A DNA stretch of 64,000 bases from Curtobacterium sp. GC_Cur_3 (GTDB lineage: Bacteria; Actinomycetota; Actinomycetes; Actinomycetales; Microbacteriaceae), in contig NZ_JALNUI010000008.1 of the NCBI RefSeq assembly GCF_026544205.1, forward strand, positions 62,001 through 126,000, written 5' to 3'. Under the pieces are notes generated by a model that did no database searches, was not told where the DNA came from, and was given only the letters and a program-made list of their open reading frames with translations. The position numbers were made by a program, and so were the translations under genes. Below, one piece after another: positions 45,090 to 52,665 of this stretch (its first letter is position 1; each line of letters opens with the position of its first letter).

Positions 45090-46088
45090 CTAGCCGTGCC
45101 GGCGCTCCGTCGACGTCAGCAGCTGCTCGACCTCGCCGATCTCCATCGTCTCGGGGGAGACCGACTGCAGCGGCGCCGCCGAGGGCGCGTGCACGGCGTC
45201 GACCAGCCGGTGCATCATCGCGACGGCGTCGTCGACGACCTCCGTGCTCTTCGCCTGCACCCCGTGCAGCAGCCACTGCGCGGTCTCGAGCTCGTGGTAG
45301 ACCCGCGCCCGCTGGGCGAGCTGGCGGTCACGGCCGCCGCCGTTCGCCTCGTACGCGGAGAGGACGGTGTCGAAGGCCTCACGGCGGCCGGGGAGCACCC
45401 AGGCCAGGTCCTTGGCCGGGTCGCCGAGCCGCAGCTCGCCCCAGCCGAGCACACCGGTGACCTCGTCGCCGTCGACCAGCAGGGCCTCGGTGCCGAGGGC
45501 GCCGTGCACGACGGTCGGGGTGAACTGCCAGAGCTGCTGGTCGCGCGCTGCACCCTCCCAGCGCTCCTGCAGGGCGGCGGGGACGAGCTTGGTCGCGACC
45601 GCGCGGTCCATCACGGACACGGCGGAGCGCAGGACCTCGAACGGGGTGAGGGACGGCAGACCGGCGTCCGTCACGAAGCTGGTGGGCAGCACGTGAACGG
45701 CGGCGATCGCGCGTCCGACGCTGGTCGCCAGCTCCGGGCGCTCGGCGAGCGTGCCGAGCGCGGGGTGCGCACCGCGGACGAAGGTGGTGAGGATGGCACG
45801 GGTCGACCCGACGGGCGCCTGTCCGCGGTACTCCGGGACGGCGAACGGGAGGCGCGACCTGATCCCGGCGCTCAGCGCCCGGATCGCGAGGAGGTCGGCC
45901 GACTGCCGGGCCTCCGCCCGCTGGTTGCGCGGACGCCGGATCACCGACGCGCGTCCCTCGGAGTCGTGGAGGAGCGCCGACTCGTAGTCGCCGGAGGCGA
46001 CCGAGCCGAGCGTGCGTGTGCCCGTGACCTCGAGTCCGGGGACGGTCGTCGTCGCCAACGCCGCTAGAGTGAACTGGGATCCCGCCAT
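45090..46088 (-). CDS. Phosphotransferase-fold protein lacking catalytic residues
   Basis: 332 residues of the aminoglycoside/macrolide phosphotransferase (APH) fold. The C-lobe reads TVVHGALGTEALLVDGDEV and VLGWGELRLGDPAKDLAWV. Active APH kinases have HGDxxxxN and a DxG-type metal site here. In this protein the catalytic Asp is Ala, the Asn is Ala and the metal Asp is Gly, while the structural GDPAKDLA is intact. It is therefore probably a pseudokinase or a binding protein, not a resistance enzyme. ATG 46088 is seven bases from TACCCT; it converges on adnB and is divergent from nudC. Confidence 0.82.
   Translation of the reverse strand: MAGSQFTLAALATTTVPGLEVTGTRTLGSVASGDYESALLHDSEGRASVIRRPRNQRAEARQSADLLAIRALSAGIRSRLPFAVPEYRGQAPVGSTRAILTTFVRGAHPALGTLAERPELATSVGRAIAAVHVLPTSFVTDAGLPSLTPFEVLRSAVSVMDRAVATKLVPAALQERWEGAARDQQLWQFTPTVVHGALGTEALLVDGDEVTGVLGWGELRLGDPAKDLAWVLPGRREAFDTVLSAYEANGGGRDRQLAQRARVYHELETAQWLLHGVQAKSTEVVDDAVAMMHRLVDAVHAPSAAPLQSVSPETMEIGEVEQLLTSTERRHG
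46065..46070 (+). promoter_or_regulatory. Candidate -10 for nudC-uvrD2
   Basis: TAGAGT, located inside the first codons of the opposing kinase-like gene, giving a leader of about 130 bases before nudC. Confidence 0.45.
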
Positions 46089-46095
46089 GCCCCAC

Positions 46096-46101
46096 AGGGT
46101 A
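46096..46101 (-). promoter_or_regulatory. Leaderless promoter -10, kinase-like gene
   Basis: TACCCT on the minus strand, seven bases from ATG 46088. Confidence 0.58.
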
Positions 46102-46207
46102 GGTCCGCAGGCGTCACGAACGGTGCGCGCCACGCTGACCCGACCGGATGCCCGCCGTCGGCTCGCCGGGTGCGAGCCGCTTCGATCCCGACCCGAGGAG
46201 TCACCCT

Positions 46208-47143
46208 GTGACCGAGGAGTTCGCCGCCCGGCTGCCGCTCGCCCGCAACGAGCTCGACCGCGATGCCGAGTACCGCAGCACCCCCGACCTCGGACGGGTC
46301 CTGCGCGAGGACCCCGCGACGCGGTTCCTGCCCGTGCACGGTGCCGCGATGCTGCGGAACGCCGACGGCACGCTGCGGTTCGTCCCCGCCGAGTCCGTCC
46401 CGCAGTCCGCTCCGTTGATCTACCTCGGACGCTCCCTGTCCGACGCCGCCGACGCCGCGGCGGGCACCCGCTTCGCCGCGGCCCTCGTCGATGCCGACAC
46501 CGCTGGCCGGATCGAGCCGGACGCGGACGCCTGGGAGAACCTGCGGATGTTCGGCACGGAGCTGTCCGCCCGTGACCAGGGCCTGGCGGTCGAGGCCGTG
46601 GCGATGGCGAACTGGCACGCGGTGCACGGGTTCTCGCCCCGCACCGGTTCCGACACCGAGGTCGTCACCGGTGGCTGGGTACGCCGCGACGACCAGGGCC
46701 ACGAGCTCTTCCCGCGCACCGACGCCGCGGTGATCGTCGGCGTGACCGACCGCGACGACCGCATCCTGCTCGGCTCGAACGCCGCCTGGGACGACGACCG
46801 CTACTCGCTGCTCGCCGGGTTCGTCGAGCCGGGGGAGTCGCTCGAGGACGCCGTCCGCCGCGAGGTCCACGAGGAGTCCGGCGTGCACGTCGAGGAACCC
46901 GAGTACCTCGGGTCGCAGCCGTGGCCGTTCCCGGCGTCGCTGATGGTCGGCTTCCGCGCCAGGGCCCTCGACGGGGACCCGTCGACCGTGCGCCCGGACG
47001 GCGTGGAGATCCTCGACGTCCGGTGGTTCTCGCGGGACGAGATCCGCGAGCGCGCCGGCACCACCCTGATGCTGCCCGGCCGGACGTCCATCGCCCGGGC
47101 GATCATCGAGGAGTGGTACGGCGCCCCGCTGGACCTTCCGTGA
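46208..47143 (+). CDS. nudC: NADH pyrophosphatase NudC without the zinc ribbon
   Basis: 311 residues. The Nudix box is complete: GFVEPGESLEDAVRREVHEE. It is followed by GSQPWPFPASLM, the NudC-specific motif for NADH. The zinc ribbon normally placed before it, with four cysteines, has lost every one: HAVHGFSPRTGSDTEVVTGG then WVRRDDQGHELFPRTDAA. It should cut NADH (and NAD-capped RNA) to NMNH and AMP. GTG 46208 follows GAGGAG by seven bases. The stop overlaps uvrD2 by four bases, linking the two as in mycobacteria. Confidence 0.92.
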   Translation: MTEEFAARLPLARNELDRDAEYRSTPDLGRVLREDPATRFLPVHGAAMLRNADGTLRFVPAESVPQSAPLIYLGRSLSDAADAAAGTRFAAALVDADTAGRIEPDADAWENLRMFGTELSARDQGLAVEAVAMANWHAVHGFSPRTGSDTEVVTGGWVRRDDQGHELFPRTDAAVIVGVTDRDDRILLGSNAAWDDDRYSLLAGFVEPGESLEDAVRREVHEESGVHVEEPEYLGSQPWPFPASLMVGFRARALDGDPSTVRPDGVEILDVRWFSRDEIRERAGTTLMLPGRTSIARAIIEEWYGAPLDLP

Positions 47144-48912
47144 ACCCAGGCCCACAGTCGAGCGCATCGCCGCAGCCGCAGCCGCGACCCCCGGCGCAGC
47201 CGCCGTCGCCCGAGGCCCTGCTCGCCGCGCTCGACGCTGAACAGCGCACCGTCGCGACGACCCTGCTCGGCCCGGTCGCGGTGCTCGCGGGTGCGGGCAC
47301 CGGCAAGACCCGGGCGATCACGCACCGGATCGCCTACGGGGTGGCGACCGGCACGTACTCGCCGAACCACGTCCTGGCGCTGACGTTCACCACCCGCGCC
47401 GCCGGTGAGCTGCGCTCGCGTCTGCGGGCCCTCGGCGCCGGAGCGGTGCAGGCCCGAACCTTCCACGCGGCCGCGATGTCCCAGCTCAGCTACTTCTGGC
47501 CGGACACGGTCGGTGGGCACGCCCCGAAGATCGTCGAGTCAAAGGCCCGGATGATCGCGCACGCGGCGGACACCGTCGGCATGCGCGTCGACAAGCCCGT
47601 GCTGCGCGACCTGGCGGGGGAGGTCGAGTGGCGCAAGGTGCAGCGCCTGACCTACGACGAGTACGAGGCCGCCGCCGCCGACCGGGTGATGCCCCGCGAG
47701 ACCGCTCCGTCCCGGGTGATCGACCTGATGCGCGCCTACGAGCGGTTGAAGGACGACCGCCGCCAGCTCGACTTCGAGGACGTGCTGCTCGCGACGCTCG
47801 GCATGGTCGAGTCCGAGCCGCGGGTCGCCAGCTACGTCCGGCAGCAGTACCGGTTCTTCGTGGTCGACGAGTACCAGGACGTCTCCCCGGTGCAGCACGA
47901 CCTGCTCCGCGCCTGGCTCGGCGACCGGCAGGACCTCTGCGTCGTCGGCGACGCCAGCCAGACCATCTACTCGTTCGCCGGGGCGTCGAGCCGCTACCTG
48001 CTCGGCTTCGGTTCCGAGTTCCCCCGCGGGTCCGTCCTGCGGCTGGAACGGAACTACCGGTCGACGCGCGAGGTCGTGCACGCCGCCAACGCCCTGATGC
48101 GCGGTCGTCCCGGTGCGCTCGACCTCGCCGCGCAGCAGACCGAGCCGGGCCCGGCACCCGTCGTCGTGCCGTGCGTGCACGACGGCGACGAGGCGGCCAC
48201 GGTCTCCCGGCACATCACCGAGCTCGTGCAGGCCGGGTCGGCGTACGGCGACTGCGCGGTGCTGTTCCGCGTCGGGGCGCAGTCCGCCGCGCTCGAGGCC
48301 GCGCTCGGTCGCGCCGGGATCCCGTACCGCGTGCAGGGCGGCACCCGGTTCTTCGACCGGCCGGAGGTCAAGCTCGCCGTGCACCACATGCGGGGCGAGG
48401 CGATCCGCCAGACGGACGACGAGCTCACCCGCCGCGTCGGCCTGGTGCTGCAGGTCAGCGGGTGGACCCCCACCGCGCCCGAGGGCACCGGCGCCGTCCG
48501 TGAGCAGTGGGAGGCCCTGCAGGCGATCATGGGCCTCGCCGAGGACGCCCCCGCCGGCACGAGCATGCAGGAGTTCACGCAGGACCTGGTCGACCGCGCC
48601 GCGACGCACCACGAGCCCGAGCTCGACGCCGTCACGCTCGCGACGCTGCACTCGTCCAAGGGCCTGGAGTGGGAGAACGTGATGATCGTCGGCGCCGCCG
48701 AGGGCCTGCTGCCGATCTCGCACGTCACCACCGAGGACGAGGTCGACGAGGAACGCCGGCTGTTCTACGTCGGCCTGACCCGAGCACGTCGCACCGTGAC
48801 CGTCACCTGGTCACGGCAGGGGTCGTCGCGCGGGGGCGCGCGGGCGCCGAGTCGGTTCCTGGCAGCGCTCGACACGCACACCGCGGGTGCGGGCGCACCG
48901 GTCGCCGGCTGA
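47140..48912 (+). CDS. uvrD2: UvrD2-type superfamily 1 DNA helicase, short form
   Basis: 590 residues. After a proline-rich tail come Walker A LAGAGTGKTRAITHR near residue 50, motif Ia LTFTTRAAGELRSRL, motif II FVVDEYQDVSPVQ, motif III GDASQTIYSFAGAS, motif IV ERNYRSTREVV, motif V TLHSSKGLEWENV and motif VI YVGLTRARR. Mycobacterial UvrD2 continues with an HRDC domain and a tetracysteine module; this protein stops soon after motif VI and has neither. It is a 3'-5' helicase for DNA repair. The 3' 110 bases are overlapped by the minus-strand gene at 48803. Confidence 0.92.
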   Translation: MNPGPQSSASPQPQPRPPAQPPSPEALLAALDAEQRTVATTLLGPVAVLAGAGTGKTRAITHRIAYGVATGTYSPNHVLALTFTTRAAGELRSRLRALGAGAVQARTFHAAAMSQLSYFWPDTVGGHAPKIVESKARMIAHAADTVGMRVDKPVLRDLAGEVEWRKVQRLTYDEYEAAAADRVMPRETAPSRVIDLMRAYERLKDDRRQLDFEDVLLATLGMVESEPRVASYVRQQYRFFVVDEYQDVSPVQHDLLRAWLGDRQDLCVVGDASQTIYSFAGASSRYLLGFGSEFPRGSVLRLERNYRSTREVVHAANALMRGRPGALDLAAQQTEPGPAPVVVPCVHDGDEAATVSRHITELVQAGSAYGDCAVLFRVGAQSAALEAALGRAGIPYRVQGGTRFFDRPEVKLAVHHMRGEAIRQTDDELTRRVGLVLQVSGWTPTAPEGTGAVREQWEALQAIMGLAEDAPAGTSMQEFTQDLVDRAATHHEPELDAVTLATLHSSKGLEWENVMIVGAAEGLLPISHVTTEDEVDEERRLFYVGLTRARRTVTVTWSRQGSSRGGARAPSRFLAALDTHTAGAGAPVAG

Positions 48913-49660
48913 CCGACAGGTCGTCCCGCTCGAACACGAGCTGGTCGGTCCCCGCGGCCACTGTCGTGCGCGGCAGGAGCTCGACCACCGACCGCGTGAC
49001 GGCCGCGGCGACCGCGCCGGTCCGCCACCGCGAGAGCGGCGCCGCGGGACGGCCCCAGACCTGGGCGGCGATCGCGGGCCACGCGGGGTCGTCGTCGACG
49101 TGCGCGTACTCCAGGCACTGCAGGCACGGACCACTGCCCGGCACGACGAGGGGCCCCACGCGGACCCGACCGTCGCCCACCACGACCGGCAGGTGTGGCG
49201 TGCCACGTCGTGTCCAGGCGGAGCGGAGTGCCGGGTCGACGACGTGGTCCGCGACGACGACGGCGATGCGGGGTTCCGGGTCCGGCAGCACGACGGGCCC
49301 GCCGCGGGGAGCAGCGGTGCGGACGACGGTGATGCCCTCGCCCGTCAGGAAGGCGTCCAGCGTCGACGCGAGCTCGCCGGTGCCGTGGACCTCGACCCGG
49401 GAGAGCGGCTCCGGCAGCATGTCGACCACTGCCGGGGATGCGGCGCCGAGCACCTGCGCCGCCACCTCGGGTCGGCACCGGACGCTCGCCGCGAGGCCGG
49501 AGAGGGCGTCGCGGCTGGTCTCCCGCCGGAGGGCGCAGAGGAAGCGTTCCTCGGCCGTGGTCGGGACGCTGATCACCGCGCGCGGTGGGTCGACGCCGAG
49601 CTGGACGGTCGCCGGGTCACGCCAGACGAACTCGAGGGACGGATCGATGCGGATGCCCAT
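48803..49660 (-). CDS. Orphan cyclodehydratase-like (TOMM/ThiF-related) protein
   Basis: 285 residues, resembling the N-terminal E1-like/cyclodehydratase C proteins of thiazole/oxazole-modified peptide pathways. Diagnostic segments are GPLVVPGSGPCLQCLEYAHV, DDDPAWPAIAAQVWG and HPRCACRA; the CxxC and CxC would bind one zinc. No YcaO protein, dehydrogenase or precursor peptide is nearby, and the nucleotide-binding ThiF motif is not evident. Homologues are found beside uvrD2 and the zincin-like gene in other Actinobacteria (Rv3196 region), so it is probably a housekeeping member with an unknown role. The CxC codons lie in the antisense overlap with the uvrD2 3' end. Confidence 0.72.
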   Translation of the reverse strand: MGIRIDPSLEFVWRDPATVQLGVDPPRAVISVPTTAEERFLCALRRETSRDALSGLAASVRCRPEVAAQVLGAASPAVVDMLPEPLSRVEVHGTGELASTLDAFLTGEGITVVRTAAPRGGPVVLPDPEPRIAVVVADHVVDPALRSAWTRRGTPHLPVVVGDGRVRVGPLVVPGSGPCLQCLEYAHVDDDPAWPAIAAQVWGRPAAPLSRWRTGAVAAAVTRSVVELLPRTTVAAGTDQLVFERDDLSVSRRPVRPHPRCACRALPGTDSAPARPRATTPAVTR

Positions 49661-49791
49661 GCGTCCACGGTGGCGGACGCGCGGGACGGACGGGCGGTCG
49701 CCGGGGGATCTGTGGAGAACCCGCCGGACCGCTCAGCCGCCCGCCGGACCGCCGGCCGCACGCCCGGGCCGACCCGGGCCTCCCGGTCGGG

Positions 49792-51207
49792 TCAGCGCGA
49801 GCCGGCGTCCGGCGCCGGACCGGTCGCGTCGGGACCGTCGCCGGGCTCGTCGTCGATCCCGCCGGACTCGTCCTCACGCGGCCGCGAGCCGGTGGAGTCG
49901 TTCAGCAGGTCCTCGAGCGCCCGGTCGAACTCGTCGTCCTCCTGCGTGTGCCCGGGGTTCCGGAGCCGTGCGACGAGCGCGTCCGGTGCGTCGACGTCCT
50001 CGGACGTCGGCACCAGGTCGAAGTGCTCCCACAGGGCGTCCCGCTGCTCGGCGCCGAGCTCGTCGGTGACCCGCTGCCACATCGCCGCGGCCTCGCGCAG
50101 TCGTCGGGGGCGCAGCTCGAGGCCGACCAGCGTCGCGAACGCGGACTCGGCCGGTCCGCCGGCTGCCCGACGGCGACGGACGGTCTCGGCGATCGCGCCG
50201 GACCGGGGCAGGCGTGCCGTGGCCGCGGCGGTGACGGTGTCGACCCAGCCCTCGACCAGGGCGAGCATCGTCTCGAGCCGGGCCAGGGCGGCGTCCTGCT
50301 CCGGGGTGCGCGGCGGGATCAGCGCGCCGGACGCGAGGGCGTCGCGGAGCTGCTCCTGGTCCGTGGGGTCGATGTCGGCGGCGAGTTCCTCGACCCGGTC
50401 GAACGGGATGTGGATGCCGCGGGCGTACTCCGTGATGGAGGAGATGATGTGCAGTCGCAGCCAGCGCGCGGAGCGGAACAGCCGGGCGTGGGCGAGCTCG
50501 CGGACGGCGAGGTAGATGCGGACCTCGTCCTCGGGGACGTCGAGGCCCTCGGCGAACTCGGCGACGTTCTGCGGCAGGAGCGCGGCGACCTGCTCGTCGA
50601 GGAGGGGCACGCCGACGTCGCCGCCGGACACGACCTCCTTGGAGAGCTGACCGACGACCTGGCCGAGCTGGATCGCGAACAGTGCTCCGCCCACGCCGCG
50701 CATCGCCTTCGAGACGTCGCCGAGCATCGCCTTGAGCTCCTCGGGTGCGCGCTGGTCGATCGCCTCGGTGAGGGCACCGGCGATGCTCGCGGCCACGGGT
50801 TCGGCGATCTGCGTCCACACGGGCGCGGTCGCCTTCGCCCACTGCTCTCGCGTGAAGATGCTCGGGGTGGCGGTGAGCTCCGCCACGGTGGTGACCTCGT
50901 CGAGCCACAGCGCCGCCACCTGGAAGGCCTGGACGCTCGCCTGGCTGGTCGCCGGGTCGATGCCGTGGGCGCCGTCCTTCGCGATCGCCGTGGCGCGTTC
51001 GGCCGTCACCGTGAAGTCGATGCCGTCACCGCCGTCCTGGGCCGCACGCTGCAGCTGGCTCATCAGGTTGGCCACGAAGGCCGGGTCGTTCGGCAGGCCG
51101 GCGGCACCGGCGAGCTGCGACGGGTCGATCTGGCCCTCTCCGGCGAGGAGCTTGCGGAGCATCTCCTGGAAGTCGTCGTCCGGTCCCGGCTGCGGTTCAT
51201 CAGGCAT
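49792..51207 (-). CDS. Zincin-like putative metalloprotease (DUF2342)
   Basis: 471 residues of the actinobacterial zinc-dependent metalloprotease / DUF2342 family (Rv3195 in M. tuberculosis). The protease-like helix reads YLAVRELAHARLFRSARWL: the Glu and second His of HExxH are there but the first His is Arg, as in many relatives, so catalysis is doubtful. The first 130 residues contain QEMLRKLLAGEGQIDPSQL, and the last 70 are acidic and disordered. ATG 51207 lies seven bases from TAGCGT. It diverges from the PDZ protease gene, as in mycobacteria. Confidence 0.85.
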   Translation of the reverse strand: MPDEPQPGPDDDFQEMLRKLLAGEGQIDPSQLAGAAGLPNDPAFVANLMSQLQRAAQDGGDGIDFTVTAERATAIAKDGAHGIDPATSQASVQAFQVAALWLDEVTTVAELTATPSIFTREQWAKATAPVWTQIAEPVAASIAGALTEAIDQRAPEELKAMLGDVSKAMRGVGGALFAIQLGQVVGQLSKEVVSGGDVGVPLLDEQVAALLPQNVAEFAEGLDVPEDEVRIYLAVRELAHARLFRSARWLRLHIISSITEYARGIHIPFDRVEELAADIDPTDQEQLRDALASGALIPPRTPEQDAALARLETMLALVEGWVDTVTAAATARLPRSGAIAETVRRRRAAGGPAESAFATLVGLELRPRRLREAAAMWQRVTDELGAEQRDALWEHFDLVPTSEDVDAPDALVARLRNPGHTQEDDEFDRALEDLLNDSTGSRPREDESGGIDDEPGDGPDATGPAPDAGSR

Positions 51208-51213
51208 GCCGAC

Positions 51214-51220
51214 TACGCTA
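51214..51220. promoter_or_regulatory. Shared two-way -10 element
   Basis: TACGCTA reads TACGCT rightward and TAGCGT leftward. Leftward it is seven bases from ATG 51207 (leaderless); rightward it would give a leader of about 130 bases for the PDZ protease gene. Confidence 0.5.
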
Positions 51221-51358
51221 ATCGCTGCTCGTGGGACCGCGCCTGGGACGGCCCCGTGGGAACGCTCCCGCGGGTGCGCCCAGGGCGAACAGCCCGTCGA
51301 CGACCGGTCGGTGACGACCGGGCCGACAGCTCCCGAGCACCCTGCCGGAAGGACCCCG

Positions 51359-52468
51359 TTGACCATCTTCGCGACCGCCCCCCGCCGCCGCTCCCGCCGT
51401 CGGACCGTCGGGTGGACCTTCGTGGTCGGCGCCGTCGTGCTGGCGATCGTGGCGAGCGTGCTGCCGAGCCCGTACGTGATCGAGCTGCCCGGCCCGGTCT
51501 TCAACACGATCGGCACGCAGGAGCAGGGGACGGGCAAGGACGCGAAGGACGTCGAGCTCATCGAGATCGACGGCCACAAGACCTACCCGACCGCCGGCGC
51601 GCTCGACATGCTCACCGTCAGCGTCCAGGGCACGGCGACGCAGCGACCCCCGTGGACGAGCGTCATCCGCGCGCTCTTCACGAAGTCGCAGGCCGTCGTC
51701 CCCGCCTCGGCGATCTACCCGCCCGGCACGACGACCGAGCAGGTGGACAAGCAGGACGCCGCCGACATGACGAACTCCCAGCAGTCCGCCGTCGCCGCGG
51801 CCCTCATCCAACAGGGGGAGCGGATCCCCACGACGCTCGAGGTCGGCACCGTGGCGCAGGGCTCCCCGGCCGACGGCACGATCCGCAAGGGCGACGTCAT
51901 CACCGCGTTCGACGGCAAGGCCCTGACGACGAACGCGGACGCCACCACGCTCCGCGGGCTCGTCGCCGACCACGGGACCTCCAGCCCCGCCACCGTCACG
52001 GTCCGGCGCGGCGACGCCACCCGGCAGGTCCGGGTCACCCCGGTCGACCAGGACGGCACCGCGTTGCTCGGGGTCGGCGTCGTGGAGCGGTACGACTTCC
52101 CGTTCGACGTGTCCATCAAGCTCCAGGACGTCGGCGGCCCGAGCGCCGGCATGATGTTCGCCCTCGGGATCATCGACGAGATCACCCCCGGCAAGCTCAA
52201 CGGCGGCAAGCACGTCGCCGGCACCGGCACGATCACCGCCGGCGGTGAGGTCGGTGCCATCGGCGGGATCCGACAGAAGCTCTACGGCGCGAAGGCGGCG
52301 GGAGCGACCGTGTTCCTCGCCCCGGCGTCGAACTGCGACGAGGTCGTCGGCCACGTCCCCGACGGACTCGACGTCTACGCCGTGAAGACCCTGGACCAGG
52401 CGGTCTCGGACCTCGGCACGATCGCGAGTGGGAAGAGCACGGCCGGCCTCGCCACCTGCGGTCGCTGA
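51359..52468 (+). CDS. PDZ-Lon-like membrane protease (YlbL family)
   Basis: 369 residues: a basic start, one membrane anchor (TFVVGAVVLAIVASVLP), then PYVIELPGPVFNTIGT. A PDZ domain lies at about residues 160-235 (GSPADGTIRKGDVITAFDG), and a C-terminal Lon-type S16 domain follows. In the latter, VGGPSAGMMFALGIIDEITPG holds the serine and IGGIRQKLYGAKAAG the lysine of the dyad. TTG 51359 was chosen because GGAAGGA lies just upstream; GTG 51311 would add 16 residues. It should degrade membrane or exported proteins. The next gene on the same strand, UPF0182, follows a terminator. Confidence 0.9.
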   Translation: MTIFATAPRRRSRRRTVGWTFVVGAVVLAIVASVLPSPYVIELPGPVFNTIGTQEQGTGKDAKDVELIEIDGHKTYPTAGALDMLTVSVQGTATQRPPWTSVIRALFTKSQAVVPASAIYPPGTTTEQVDKQDAADMTNSQQSAVAAALIQQGERIPTTLEVGTVAQGSPADGTIRKGDVITAFDGKALTTNADATTLRGLVADHGTSSPATVTVRRGDATRQVRVTPVDQDGTALLGVGVVERYDFPFDVSIKLQDVGGPSAGMMFALGIIDEITPGKLNGGKHVAGTGTITAGGEVGAIGGIRQKLYGAKAAGATVFLAPASNCDEVVGHVPDGLDVYAVKTLDQAVSDLGTIASGKSTAGLATCGR

Positions 52469-52483
52469 CCCGCGGTTCCGGGC

Positions 52484-52509
52484 CGCCGGTCCCGTCAACG
52501 GGACCGGCG
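52484..52509 (+). terminator. Hairpin terminator after the PDZ protease gene
   Basis: Twelve-base perfect arms CGCCGGTCCCGT and complement with a two-base loop. Confidence 0.82.
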
Positions 52510-52599
52510 TCGGTGACCCGCTCCGAGCCTCCAGACCGGCCGGGAGGACCGGGGGGCCTTCCTGAGGTCGGGTACAGGTTCACTGTCGGTGACGTCCCA

Positions 52600-52605
52600 T
52601 AGGAT
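52600..52605 (+). promoter_or_regulatory. Candidate -10 for the UPF0182 gene
   Basis: TAGGAT with a TTCACT hexamer 15 bases upstream as a possible -35; the start would be near 52612, leaving a leader of about 54 bases with CTGGAG. Confidence 0.5.
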
Positions 52606-52665
52606 CGTGGGACTGACGGCCCGGTGCGCCGGGCCGGCCGGTCCGACACGTCTGGAGCACATCAC

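Noticed and set aside
45090..46088. Aminoglycoside or macrolide resistance kinase
   Set aside because: All catalytic residues are replaced, and the position among repair genes is conserved in relatives.
48803..49660. A complete thiazole/oxazole peptide (RiPP) cluster
   Set aside because: No YcaO, dehydrogenase, protease-transporter or precursor-like small open frame was seen within 10 kb on either side.
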